A stretch of 35,391 bases of DNA from Acidobacteriota bacterium (GTDB lineage Bacteria; Acidobacteriota; Aminicenantia; UBA2199), in NCBI GenBank assembly GCA_025456205.1, contig JALOLA010000016.1, positions 1 to 35,391 on the forward strand, in the 5' to 3' direction. Shown here one piece after another: positions 18,601-26,120 of the stretch. The translations under genes were made by a program, and so were the position numbers. Numbering within the stretch: the stretch's first letter is position 1; each line of letters begins with the position of its first letter. The notes beneath the pieces were generated by a model. That model was not told the DNA's origin. It saw nothing but the letters and a program-made list of their open reading frames with translations, and did not search any database.

Positions 18601-18942
18601 GCGGGCTGGCCGGCAGGCGACATCGAAATCGCGGTTGATTTCCTGCGTCGCGATGACGTTCTCGCGCTCCTCAGCCGCGGCAGTGAAGTCCACCTGGAGA
18701 AGGAGATCGTGGAAAACTCGCAAGCCGGGGCGGAATTCCGGCGCCTCGACCGCCTGCAGATCGGCACGGACGAGGTCCTGGTCATCGACTTCAAGACCGG
18801 TCCCGAAAAAAGCGAGGGATACAGATCCCAGCTGACGGGGTATCTTGATGCGGTCGCCCCGCTTTTCCCGGGCCGGAAATGCCGCGGCTACCTCCTCTAC
18901 GTCGATCGCGGTGAGGTTGAGGAAGTCCCATGCTCGAACTGA
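15643..18942 (+). CDS. addA: AddA/RecB-like UvrD-family helicase with C-terminal PD-(D/E)XK nuclease
   Basis: The 1099-residue protein is the likely motor and one nuclease of a double-strand-break processing complex. I start it at the ATG at 15643 because Walker A (ASAGSGKT, residues 10-17) follows at once. Superfamily 1 helicase motifs follow in order: FDEFQDTSTLQ (about 398), VGDRKQAIYRWRGG (about 430), NWRSRGRIVDFN (about 476), LTMHQSKGLEFP (about 774) and LLYVAFTRAREALF (about 843). The C-terminal nuclease shows LDRLQ...LVIDFKTG...YRSQLTGYL (about 1037-1065). The end overlaps the addB-like gene by 13 bases. AddA is favoured over RecB by the nuclease-bearing AddB-like partner, and no RecD is seen. 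There is almost no leader and no clear SD. Confidence 0.92.
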   Translation: MASPILKYEASAGSGKTYRLALEYLARLLLAFTGHEGKPQDPRRQRELLGSILAITFTVKAAQEMKERIVQMLKRFALSTKKRKPDKDDAEFLDRLSKETGLAQGKIIELAVGLIELVLASYDDFNVTTIDSLMSAMVKAVSPDLDLPADYEIAVDASDEMTSRGRAMLATLADGDWERLKRFLEELRSMDPRVAWKTDDAIVAKVTALFRRTLQQEGSAAVADDLRLRMAASWRFFLQQLRPLFPILQEKEPGGKRRRYVSGTYLKEPLLDHTGMILEGSDDLSGLRAFIQSTFFRKQDPRELLIGETPDFQRERFAAAYRPAQLALQEAVLAFSAFKTLPYHEFLGNFRSEWNKGKRTLFVEEFSHALAGLFDRWREEAFPYLYLKLSDRFSSFLFDEFQDTSTLQFRALAPLIDEVLSRKESGSLFIVGDRKQAIYRWRGGNSELMEEGRLRAEVPAIDNLSRNDFSSSLGMNWRSRGRIVDFNNDFWAPENISRITAENDLQQALRINFRGSKQELPAGREREGGFVELSLHVEAENDHGEEAGENDRGALSEFHLDEVESIIHRLHDKYNFKYSDIAVLVRKNDQVRAVIRRLGRKKIDCISDQSLMLGANPRVAEIIAFLRFLDYPPDNLNFFSFIRGELFRAAAGTHFGAEMTAFSEEMFIHCQGPFYKLFKERFPGTWKGLIEPFFQSVGFLPPYDLFSDMTQVFSIYENFKDDTPFFLALGDALHCAERDGGSSSAGFLRQWRKMVENEETPSVILPENTPGVHVLTMHQSKGLEFPAVIVPINDSGARGDDNLHWDQDGLFYISGDIAQAHPDLKERYERENIRSSVDLLNLLYVAFTRAREALFVPVAVSKGIRAPGTAADGLVRKILRASDAIGRHPLLDWAHDGPQEPYRRGKLEKKEQAQPQRTPPAAITSKRMLTRSWQSRYLVFQKAEAKERRDRSGAERGERFHELLFRLGAAAVPGELAARARALATEAGWPAGDIEIAVDFLRRDDVLALLSRGSEVHLEKEIVENSQAGAEFRRLDRLQIGTDEVLVIDFKTGPEKSEGYRSQLTGYLDAVAPLFPGRKCRGYLLYVDRGEVEEVPCSN

Positions 18943-21920
18943 TCGGCCTCCAGGAGGACCTGGTCGGGCGGACCGGGGCGCGCGTGCTGGAACACCGCGA
19001 GGGCAACGACCTCTCCGCCACGGCGGTCGTCTTCCCCAGCCGGCGCTTCGGCTTCTTCCTGCGCCAGGAAGTAGCCGCGGCACTGGACGGCAATTTCTTT
19101 CCGCCGGCCCTGTTCCCCATCGAGGCCTTTTTCGAATCGCTCTTCAAATTGAACTTTCCCGGCCACAGGATACTGGACGAGCTGGAAGCCTCCCATGCCG
19201 TCTACGAAAGCGCCGTTTCCGTGTTCAGGGACGGAATGTACGGGAGTCGCAAGATCGCCGATTTCGCCTCCTTTCACACCTGGGCGCAGAAGATCCTGGC
19301 CGCCTTGGAGGAGATCCTGACCGAGGGCGGCCGGATCGACGGAATCGATTTCGCGCAGTACAAGGAATTCGCCGGGCTGGGCGACTATCATCGCTCCTAC
19401 AAGGAATTCGTCCAGAAGATCCCCGACCTGTTGGCCGATCTCTCCTGCCGCCTGGAAAGCCGCCGGCAGGCCACCCGGGGGATGGCCTCCCGCAAAGTGG
19501 CTGACAGGGCGGGTGCAGGCGATCTGGAAGTCCCCGGGGCGCGTCATTGGATCTTCAGCGGCTTCAACGCCATGAACGCCTGCGAAAAAAAATTATTCTC
19601 GTTCTTTCTTGAAAAACGCGGGGCGGCCCTCATCCTGCGCACGGACCCGAAGGGGATGGATGACGATCTTTCCCCGTTCCAGCTGCAGGCGGAGACCATC
19701 CGCGTCCTGGGGATGCCCCGGCCCTCGGGGCTGATCCGCTCCAGCGCCTGGGACGACCTGGCCGACAAGGTCACCATCCATCCCTGCGACGGCGTGGAGG
19801 GCGAGATGGTCCATGCCTTCCGCATCCTGAAGGAGATCTGCCGCGGCCGCGACGAAGCGTCCCTGAGAAGGGTCGCCGTTCTTCTCCCCTCGGCGCCCAG
19901 CCTCATCCCCTTCGTCCAGGGGACGGTCTCGCGCTTCGACCAGGATGAACAAGGGGTGCCTTTCAACATCACGCTGGGCTACCCGCTGGAACGGACGCCC
20001 ATGATGCAGTTAATCGATTCCCTGCTGACGGTCCTGGAGAACACCCGGGACGGCACGATCCCCGCGCTGGATTACCTGCAGCTCATTCGCCATCCCTACG
20101 TGAAGATATCGGGCGACGGCGGTGACCTGGAACCCTTGAAAAGAGGGATCCATTTGCTGGAGAACATCATCAACGGCGGCAACCTTACGCGCATAGCCGT
20201 CGCCGGACTGGAAACGAGGCTCATGGCCGAGCTGCAGAGACCGGTGCATGGGATCGCCCCGGAACTCGCCGCCGGGATCGCGGCCCAGGTCAGCGGCCTG
20301 CACCAGAGGTTCATTCCCCAGGGGCTGGCGGGGATGCATTCTCTCCTCGCCTTCCTGCAGGAGGCACTGGCGAGCGTGGGCAGCGAGAACAACCGCGGCG
20401 CCCACATGTTCCTCAATGAATATGCCGCCGCCGCGCTGGACGCCCTGGAGGGGCTGAAGGATTTCGCCTCGTCCCACGGCCCGGTCTTCCATGCCGCCGA
20501 GCCCGCAGCCATGGCCGCCATGGTGCGTTCCTATTTCCGCGGCCGCACGATCCGCTTTGAAGGTTCGCCGCTGCAAGGGGTGCAGGTGATGGGCCCCCTC
20601 GAGTTCCGCGGCCTTTCGTTCGACGAGATCGTCATCCTCGACGCGTTGGAAGGGGTGCTGCCCGGGACCGTCAAGTACGACCCCATCCTCCCCGCCGACA
20701 TCCGTGCCATCTTCGGGATCCGCGACCACGGCGACTGGGAAAGGATCTATGCCTTGAACTTTTTTGCCATGCTCGGGGCCTCCCGGCGCGTCCATGTCCT
20801 CTATCCCCGCAGAAGCGAGGACGGCAAGGCCTGCGAGCGCAGTCGCTTCATCGAGCGCATCGTCTACGCGGTCGAGAAAAATGAAGGGAAAGCGCCGGCG
20901 GCCACCCCCCTGGCCCTGCCCTTTGAGATCTTGCCGCGCGAGCTGCGGACCGTGGAAAAGAACCAGCTCATCCGCGAGCGGCTGGCAAGGATCACCCTGT
21001 CCCCGTCCTCACTGGAAGCGTACGTCAAATGCCCGCTCCAATTCTACTTCAGCAGCGTCCTCGACATGAGGGAGCGCGAGGAGGTCGCCAGTGAAACCGA
21101 GGGCGGCCTGCTCGGCACCATCGCCCACGAAACGCTGGATGTCCTGTTTGACAAATACCCGAATGCACGGGCAATGGCCGGGACGGGGGCCCGCAGGGAA
21201 ACGCCGGATGCCGACCTGAAAAATTTCCTGGATGATGCCTTTCGCAAGCATAACTTCGACCCGGAAAAAGGCCTGGAGCGCGTACGCGCCTGGACCCTGC
21301 TGCAGCAGCTGCGCCTGTTCATCCGCGAGGACGGGCAGCGGATCGAGCGGAACGGCATCGAGGTCGACCAACGGGAAAAAACATTGTACGCGGACCTCGA
21401 GGCCCCATGGCGGGGGCAGCCGATCGGCATCAAGGGCCGGCTCGACCGCCTGGAACGGGAAGGGAACCTGCTGCGGGTCCTCGACTATAAAACGGGTTCG
21501 CCCTTCCCGCCCAGGGTCCGCGCGGACGAAGCCCTGGACCTGAAGGATCTTTGCCAACGGGATGAAAGGGGTTATTTCTCCGCCCTGGCGGCTTTCCGTA
21601 AAAAATACCCGGGCATGCAGCTCCAGGTCTACCTCATGCTCCTGGCCCGGGAGCAGAACAGGGGTTGGGATGAACTCGATGCCGCTTACGTGTTCCTGCG
21701 GGAAAAGAGCGGGAAAATGATCCAAGGCATTTTCATGACCGGCGGCCGCAACTCCAGACCGTTCACCGCTGACGAGAAAATGGCGGTCATGGAGGCATTC
21801 GTCATCGACCTGGGTGAGATCGTCCGCGATATCCATTCCCGGGAATATTTCCTGCCCAACCCCGGCGATGAGCGCCATTGCTCATTCTGCCCCTTCCGTC
21901 TCCCCTGCGGCAACCTCTGA
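18930..21920 (+). CDS. addB: AddB-like Fe-S PD-(D/E)XK nuclease
   Basis: The 996-residue partner of the preceding helicase-nuclease starts inside its last codons (13-base overlap). The N-terminal half looks like a degenerate UvrD-type scaffold: it has VVFPSRRFGFFLRQEV but no Walker A, so it is probably not an active ATPase. The C-terminal nuclease has SPSSLEAYVKCPLQFYF (about 691-707), GLLGTIAHETLDVLF, KGRLDRLEREGNLLRVLDYKTG (about 834-855) and ends with CSFCPFRLPC. The first Cys in KCPLQ plus C-x2-C-x5-C at the end is the AddB iron-sulphur staple. Together the two genes should process DNA ends for RecA loading. A strong hairpin terminator follows. Confidence 0.9.
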   Translation: MLELIGLQEDLVGRTGARVLEHREGNDLSATAVVFPSRRFGFFLRQEVAAALDGNFFPPALFPIEAFFESLFKLNFPGHRILDELEASHAVYESAVSVFRDGMYGSRKIADFASFHTWAQKILAALEEILTEGGRIDGIDFAQYKEFAGLGDYHRSYKEFVQKIPDLLADLSCRLESRRQATRGMASRKVADRAGAGDLEVPGARHWIFSGFNAMNACEKKLFSFFLEKRGAALILRTDPKGMDDDLSPFQLQAETIRVLGMPRPSGLIRSSAWDDLADKVTIHPCDGVEGEMVHAFRILKEICRGRDEASLRRVAVLLPSAPSLIPFVQGTVSRFDQDEQGVPFNITLGYPLERTPMMQLIDSLLTVLENTRDGTIPALDYLQLIRHPYVKISGDGGDLEPLKRGIHLLENIINGGNLTRIAVAGLETRLMAELQRPVHGIAPELAAGIAAQVSGLHQRFIPQGLAGMHSLLAFLQEALASVGSENNRGAHMFLNEYAAAALDALEGLKDFASSHGPVFHAAEPAAMAAMVRSYFRGRTIRFEGSPLQGVQVMGPLEFRGLSFDEIVILDALEGVLPGTVKYDPILPADIRAIFGIRDHGDWERIYALNFFAMLGASRRVHVLYPRRSEDGKACERSRFIERIVYAVEKNEGKAPAATPLALPFEILPRELRTVEKNQLIRERLARITLSPSSLEAYVKCPLQFYFSSVLDMREREEVASETEGGLLGTIAHETLDVLFDKYPNARAMAGTGARRETPDADLKNFLDDAFRKHNFDPEKGLERVRAWTLLQQLRLFIREDGQRIERNGIEVDQREKTLYADLEAPWRGQPIGIKGRLDRLEREGNLLRVLDYKTGSPFPPRVRADEALDLKDLCQRDERGYFSALAAFRKKYPGMQLQVYLMLLAREQNRGWDELDAAYVFLREKSGKMIQGIFMTGGRNSRPFTADEKMAVMEAFVIDLGEIVRDIHSREYFLPNPGDERHCSFCPFRLPCGNL

Positions 21921-21997
21921 TCCCCATGCTCCGCCGCTCATCCGCACCCTCGGCGTCGCCCCGAACCGCCTGTCGGTCCACCTGGGCATGATGATCG

Positions 21998-22025
21998 GCC
22001 CGGTCCCGGAGAGAAGTGACCGGGC
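21998..22025. other. Upstream hairpin overlapping the terminator stem
   Basis: GCCCGGTC (21998-22005) pairs perfectly with GACCGGGC (22018-22025). The second arm shares bases with the first arm of the hairpin at 22020-22043, so the two stems cannot form together. It lies in the 131-base gap between the stops of two convergent genes. Confidence 0.5.
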
Positions 22026-22043
22026 GCCACGAGCGGCGCCCGG
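22020..22043 (+). terminator. Terminator hairpin after addB, possibly bidirectional
   Basis: There is a perfect 9-bp GC stem CCGGGCGCC / GGCGCCCGG with loop ACGAGC. On the plus strand it is followed by CCGTTATTTCATTT, which is moderately T-rich, and it sits about 100 bases after the addB stop. On the minus strand it lies just after the stop of the HEAT gene at 22052, without a T-run. The rest of 21921-22017 shows nothing I recognise. Confidence 0.65.
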
Positions 22044-22051
22044 CCGTTATT

Positions 22052-22978
22052 TCATTTCAGGAGAATTTCTTCGAAGAAATCCAGCGCCCGGGGGTCGCCG
22101 GACTGGCCCAGCCAGAAGATCGCCTCCTTGCGCAGGCGCGGGTGGGGATTCTGCCGGGCGATGCGCAGCAGCATGGGCGTGCCCGTCGCTGGCGGCAACT
22201 GGCTGAGGGCGAAGACCGCGGCCTTCTTGATCTCCAGAGCTTCTGGGGCGGCGAGCACCTCGGCCAGGGCCGCGACCGCCGCGGCCGAGGCTTTCTGGCC
22301 CAGCCAGAAAATGGCGCCCTTGCGCACCTCCATGTCCGGGTCACGCCGGGCCAGGCCGATCAGGTCCGCGACCGCGGCTTCGCCATTGAAAAGGTAGAGG
22401 ACGAACGCGAGTTTCTCGCGCAGTTTTTTCCCCGCTGAGGCCGGCAGCGTGCGGAGAAAATCAAGCCCATGCTCCTCGTTGGTGGAGCCGAGCCAGGCCA
22501 GGCGCTCTCCTCCAAGGGCATAGGTCCGGTCGGAAGCAAGGACATCCATGTCCAGTACCTGGCAGCTGCCGTCCCGGATCTGGTGCAAAAAGAGCAGCAC
22601 GCCCCAGGAAACAGGATCTTTTTCTTCTCCGGACTGGCCGGAAATGGTCAGCCCATCTCTGCCGTGCTCCTGCATGGAGATGCGGTTGTCGCGGACCCGC
22701 AGCGCAACGGTTTCGCTTAACCCGCCGGCGGAGCGCCGGCCGCACGAGCGGATGGACTCGCAGGCCGGAAAGGCCCAGGCCGTGAAAAAGACGCTGCCCG
22801 GCTTCTCGCCCTGCCAGCGGCGGCAGGCGGCGGCGGCACGCTCCGGCAGGGAGCCACCGTCCGCTTCCAGCGACGCCACCTGGCCTTTGAACATCCCGGC
22901 CGTGGGGCTGGCCGTTGCCGCGGCCAGCAGGACCGGCAGCATCCCGATCAAAAGGAACAGGAGCGAACGGCGCTTCAT
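22052..22978 (-). CDS. Exported HEAT-repeat protein (second gene of pair)
   Basis: The protein is 308 residues with a signal peptide (about 1-24). The middle (25-180) is unrecognised; it contains four Cys and reads like a soluble beta-rich domain. From about 185 to the end come four HEAT-type repeats with an exact 32-residue period: the marker Phe is at 192, 224, 256 and 288. The repeats alternate in type (FVLYL, FWLGQ, FALSQ, FWLGQ), as in the upstream gene. It is the last gene of the sigma/anti-sigma operon, 11 bases after the previous stop. HEAT arrays usually bind other proteins; no enzymatic motif is visible. Function unknown. Confidence 0.82.
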   Translation of the reverse strand: MKRRSLLFLLIGMLPVLLAAATASPTAGMFKGQVASLEADGGSLPERAAAACRRWQGEKPGSVFFTAWAFPACESIRSCGRRSAGGLSETVALRVRDNRISMQEHGRDGLTISGQSGEEKDPVSWGVLLFLHQIRDGSCQVLDMDVLASDRTYALGGERLAWLGSTNEEHGLDFLRTLPASAGKKLREKLAFVLYLFNGEAAVADLIGLARRDPDMEVRKGAIFWLGQKASAAAVAALAEVLAAPEALEIKKAAVFALSQLPPATGTPMLLRIARQNPHPRLRKEAIFWLGQSGDPRALDFFEEILLK

Positions 22979-22989
22979 CGGGCCCTCCG

Positions 22990-24306
22990 CTAGTCCTGGT
23001 CGATCAGCTGCTGCAGGAACTGCGCCGCTTCTTCGCTGTCGGACTGGCCGATCCAGAAGATGGCTTTTTTCCTGAGCTCCGGGTTCTTTTCACCGCGGGC
23101 TACGGCCAGCAGGTATTTCAAGGCCGCCGGGCTGTCGTTCTGGCTCAGGCTGAAAAGGATCTTTTCCTTGACGGCCAGGCTGGCGTTGCCTTCATACAGA
23201 GCCTTGAGCATGCCGGCATTGGCTTCGCCCCCTTTCTGGCCGATCCAGAACACCGCCTCCTCTTTCAGGCTGTCCGGGGAATTCCCGGTCGCGATCTCCT
23301 TGAGAAAAGCCGTGCCCTGGTCGCTTTCCAGCTGCCCCAGGGAAAAGATGATCTTTTTTTTCAAGCCGTTGTCAGCATTGGCCCTGTACATTTCCATCAA
23401 GGCCGCGGGCGCCTTTTCATCCTCGCTTTGCCCGATCCAGAACAGCGCTTTTTCCCGCAATTCCAGGTCAGGGTCGCCCTTGGCGATCTCCAGCAGCTTG
23501 CGGAAACTCGCCTCACCCTCGCTCTGCGAGAACGCGAACAGGATCTTCTCCTTGAGCTTGCGGTCCAGACTGGCCGCGTACAGCTCGAGCAGCACGCCCA
23601 GGCCCTCGCCGCTCTGGCCCAGCCAGAACACGGCCTGCTCGCGGACATAGGGGTCCGCATCCTTGCGGGCGATCTCGCCGAGCAGGGGCGCGACCGAGGG
23701 GTCGTCATGCTGGCTGATGACGAACAACGCCTTGGCGCGGATGTTCTTGTCCTTGTTCTCCCTGATGATGCGCTTCAAGATCGGCAGGGCTTTTTCCGCA
23801 TCCATTTGCAGCAGGGCATCCAGTGCCACCAGCTTTACGTTGATGTCTGAGCCGTTCTCGGCCTCAGCGCCGCTGGTGACATACTTTTTATACTTGGCCT
23901 TTCCCGCCTTGACCAGTTTCTCGGCCAACTCGATGCGCAGCATGCGGGCATCGGTCGCCCAACTGCTGTTCTCAAAGCGCTCCAACAGGGTTTCGATCCT
24001 GGCCACAGCCTGCTCGCGGGCAGCGGCCTGCCTGGCGAAATCACCGGTCGCCGCGGCCGCCTGGTTCAAGCTATAGGCCAGCCAGTAAAGGGCCTCTGCA
24101 GCCCGGGGATCCCGCGACTGTTCTTCAACGAACTTGCCCCAATGCGTGACCGCGGCCTGCCATTGCTTGTCGTGGACCGCGTTCTTGCCCGAAAGGAAAA
24201 GGTCATCCGCCGGGTCGCTCCCGGCGCCGCCGGCAGCCGGCAGGCCGGCCGCGAAGGCCAGCAGCATCAACAACGCCCAAACGGTTTTTTTCAAGCTTTT
24301 CATCAT
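22990..24306 (-). CDS. Exported protein with alternating 32-residue HEAT repeats
   Basis: The protein is up to 438 residues; the start is ATG ATG at 24306/24303, and the GGAGG three bases before the first fits the second ATG better. A signal peptide (about 1-27) is followed by a TPR-like helical region (35-130) and a linker. Eight repeats then have the marker Phe at 195, 227, 257, 289, 321, 353, 385 and 417, that is 32-residue steps with one 30. They alternate strictly between a type with FWxGQ (227, 289, 353, 417) and a type with F-x-x-S/G-Q lacking Trp (195, 257, 321, 385), so the real unit is a dimer of about 64 residues. The regular spacing and charged helices fit a solenoid that binds proteins in the periplasm. 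It lies 8 bases after the anti-sigma gene. Function unknown. Confidence 0.87.
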   Translation of the reverse strand: MMKSLKKTVWALLMLLAFAAGLPAAGGAGSDPADDLFLSGKNAVHDKQWQAAVTHWGKFVEEQSRDPRAAEALYWLAYSLNQAAAATGDFARQAAAREQAVARIETLLERFENSSWATDARMLRIELAEKLVKAGKAKYKKYVTSGAEAENGSDINVKLVALDALLQMDAEKALPILKRIIRENKDKNIRAKALFVISQHDDPSVAPLLGEIARKDADPYVREQAVFWLGQSGEGLGVLLELYAASLDRKLKEKILFAFSQSEGEASFRKLLEIAKGDPDLELREKALFWIGQSEDEKAPAALMEMYRANADNGLKKKIIFSLGQLESDQGTAFLKEIATGNSPDSLKEEAVFWIGQKGGEANAGMLKALYEGNASLAVKEKILFSLSQNDSPAALKYLLAVARGEKNPELRKKAIFWIGQSDSEEAAQFLQQLIDQD

Positions 24307-24314
24307 GCACCTCC

Positions 24315-25028
24315 TTATATTTGCGTGAGCTTGCGATTGTCGGGATTGAAAACTCTCAGCTTCATGGGCAGGCCCTTTTCCTGGATCAGCGCGCCCAGCC
24401 GGCGAACGCTTTCCGGGCGTGAGCGGTCCAGGTGGACCATTTCCAGCAGCACCAGCTCGATGTCGCCGAGCAGGAGCTGCAGGCCGCGCTCCCTTGAGCC
24501 TTCGGCGCGCATTTTCAGCAGGTAAAGGTCGTTCAACAGCCGGCGCACCCGCTGCACGTCCTCCGGGGCTGCGGCTCCGGGGTCCTGGGCATTGGCATAC
24601 TCGGCCATGACCGGCTGCAGCAGGGAGAAATAGTCCCGGGCGGTGAAGGCGAAGGCCGGATCGCCCGTGCCGGCCGGGGAATCCCCGGGCGGGAAAAGTT
24701 GCAAACGCGCGAAGGCGATGCCCAGGATGAAGAAGGCCAGGAAGCCGGCCGCGGCCAGGGCCCAGCGGGGGAAGAGGTCCCACGCGGCCCGGCGCCGGGG
24801 CCGGGGAGCGACCGCGGCGGCGATCCGGCGCCAGGAGCGGTCCCAATCGGGGACCGGGACGTCCCCTGCCCCCTCGGCGAGCAGAGCGCCGGTCTTGGCC
24901 AGTGCGGCGAACTCTTCGGCGCAGGCCGGGCAGGAGCGGAGATGCCCGGCGAACTCCGCGTTCTTGACTGGCGCCAGCATGCCGTCCTGGCACGAAAAGA
25001 TCAGGTCCCTGAATTCCTTGCATTTCAT
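24315..25028 (-). CDS. Membrane anti-sigma factor with zinc-finger (zf-HC2/ZAS) domain
   Basis: The protein is 237 residues. The N-terminal cytoplasmic domain has the anti-sigma zinc signature His29-x3-Cys33-x2-Cys36 (FAGHLRSCPAC), with Cys3 and Cys13 upstream as possible fourth ligands. One membrane span is at about 88-106, followed by a periplasmic helical region of about 130 residues. It lies 4 bases after an ECF sigma gene, the usual pairing, so it probably holds that sigma factor at the membrane until a signal releases it. The periplasmic part is large for such proteins and has no domain I recognise. It may sense the same signal as the exported HEAT proteins behind it. Confidence 0.88.
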   Translation of the reverse strand: MKCKEFRDLIFSCQDGMLAPVKNAEFAGHLRSCPACAEEFAALAKTGALLAEGAGDVPVPDWDRSWRRIAAAVAPRPRRRAAWDLFPRWALAAAGFLAFFILGIAFARLQLFPPGDSPAGTGDPAFAFTARDYFSLLQPVMAEYANAQDPGAAAPEDVQRVRRLLNDLYLLKMRAEGSRERGLQLLLGDIELVLLEMVHLDRSRPESVRRLGALIQEKGLPMKLRVFNPDNRKLTQI

Positions 25029-25032
25029 GTTT

Positions 25033-25608
25033 TCATCCTCCGCATCGCGCGTCCATCTTGACGCGCAGTTGGGCCATGGCGAGAAAGAGCTGTTTCTTGA
25101 CGCTGCCCTGGCTGCAGCCCAGCAGTTCGGCGATCTCGTCGATCTTCAACTGCTGGAAGTGCCGGAGCTGGACGATCATGCGCTTGCGGGCGGTAAGCCC
25201 GTCCAAAAGCCGCCGCACCTGGAAGGCAACCTCATGCCGCTGGTACTCCCTTTCCGGCGAAGGGGCGGCGCGGGTCTCGTCAACCGCAAGGAAATCGCGC
25301 TGCCAGTCCCCGTCGACGTCCTCATGGCGCCGCCGGCGGAAATGGTCCATGGCGCAGTTGACGGCGATGCGGTAGATCCAGGTGGAAAAAAAACCGTCAT
25401 CGTCAAGCGCACGGTTCTTCAGGGAGCGGAAGGCCTTGATGAACGTATCCTGCAGGATGTCTTCCGCGTCCGGGATGTTGCGCACGTAGCGGTAGGCCAG
25501 GCTGAAGATCCGGCTGCGGTGCCGCTCGTACAGCTCATGCATGGCCCGGGGGTCCCCTTCCCTGGCCAGGGCGACCCAGTTCTCTTCTTGAATGTTCATC
25601 TGCCGCAT
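25033..25608 (-). CDS. ECF-subfamily RNA polymerase sigma factor
   Basis: The protein is about 191 residues. Region 2 shows LAYRYVRNIPDAEDILQDTFIKAFRSL and the -10-binding STWIYRIAVNCAMDHFRRRR; region 4 shows the helix-turn-helix LKIDEIAELLGCSQGSVKKQLFLAMAQL. No extra domains are present. Start choice is uncertain: ATG at 25608 has no usable SD, whereas ATG at 25599 has AAAGGGG about 10 bases upstream. It is the first gene of a four-gene operon with its anti-sigma factor and two exported HEAT proteins. A possible ECF-type promoter lies just upstream, which would mean self-activation. Confidence 0.93.
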   Translation of the reverse strand: MRQMNIQEENWVALAREGDPRAMHELYERHRSRIFSLAYRYVRNIPDAEDILQDTFIKAFRSLKNRALDDDGFFSTWIYRIAVNCAMDHFRRRRHEDVDGDWQRDFLAVDETRAAPSPEREYQRHEVAFQVRRLLDGLTARKRMIVQLRHFQQLKIDEIAELLGCSQGSVKKQLFLAMAQLRVKMDARCGG

Positions 25609-25611
25609 ACC

Positions 25612-25638
25612 CCTTTGACGGACATTATAGCTTTTTGG
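25612..25638 (-). promoter_or_regulatory. Possible promoter(s) of the sigma-factor operon
   Basis: On the minus strand a TATAAT (25629-25624) lies 15 bases before the first ATG but has no matching -35 at 17 bases. The same stretch reads AAC (in CCAACC), 17 bases, then CGTC, the general layout of ECF-dependent promoters. An A10 tract lies further upstream (25671-25680). Either or both could serve. The evidence is short and weak. Confidence 0.35.
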
Positions 25639-25699
25639 TTGGCGGCAGGCGGGAAATTAACGCAATAAGATTTTTTTTTTGAAAAGGGGAGGATGGGGT

Positions 25700-25733
25700 A
25701 AAAAAAAGGGACGGACCGTTTCCGGTCCGTCCC
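25700..25733 (-). terminator. Intrinsic terminator of the RRM protein gene
   Basis: On the minus strand there is a perfect 11-bp stem GGGACGGACCG / CGGTCCGTCCC with a 4-base GAAA loop, followed directly by eight T. It begins about 53 bases after the stop of the RRM gene and separates it from the sigma-factor operon. This is a textbook Rho-independent terminator. Confidence 0.93.
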
Positions 25734-25785
25734 CTGGTTATCGAACTATTTTCTAGTTCTTGGCTTTACAGCTGGCAGCTTGCGC

Positions 25786-26082
25786 TTACCAGCGGTTGCC
25801 GCCGCCGAAGCGGTCGCGGTCACGGTTGCCGCCGCCTTCGGTTTTGGGCTTGGCCTCGTTGACCTTCATGGGGCGGCCTTTCAGCTCTTTGCCATTGAGG
25901 GCATTGATGGCCTTCAGGGCCTCTTCCTTTTCCGGCATTTCGACGAAGCCGAAGCCTCTCGGCTTGTTCGTGAACTTGTCCTTGATGATGGTCGCTGAAG
26001 CCACCTGGCCAAATTCCTCAAAAGACTTGCGCAGATCCTCTTCTTGGATCTCCCAGGGTAAGTTGCCTACGTAAATGTTCAT
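25786..26082 (-). CDS. Small RNA-binding protein with one RRM domain
   Basis: The protein is 98 residues. A single RNA-recognition motif fills most of it: RNP2 IYVGNL at residues 3-8, RNP1 RGFGFVEM at 42-49, and the GRPMKVNEA edge strand near 69-77. The tail (83-98) is rich in Gly, Arg and Asp, as in bacterial and cyanobacterial Rbp proteins. These bind single-stranded RNA and are often cold-responsive; that role is inferred from the family. The SD GGAGG is well placed. It is a stand-alone transcription unit with a strong promoter, a leader of about 180 bases and a perfect terminator, which points to high or regulated expression. Confidence 0.94.
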   Translation of the reverse strand: MNIYVGNLPWEIQEEDLRKSFEEFGQVASATIIKDKFTNKPRGFGFVEMPEKEEALKAINALNGKELKGRPMKVNEAKPKTEGGGNRDRDRFGGGNRW

Positions 26083-26120
26083 TCAATCCTCCGATTTGAG
26101 TTTTTGATTTGTGAACATTC
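26073..26120 (-). promoter_or_regulatory. Possible start-codon-sequestering hairpin in the RRM gene leader
   Basis: On the minus strand, leader bases 26119-26111 (GAATGTTCA) can pair over 9 positions (one G-U) with bases 26081-26073, which include most of the ATG and the next codons. The SD lies in the loop. A second copy of TGTTCAC is at about 26153-26159 and could compete. This is a prediction from complementarity only. Confidence 0.35.
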
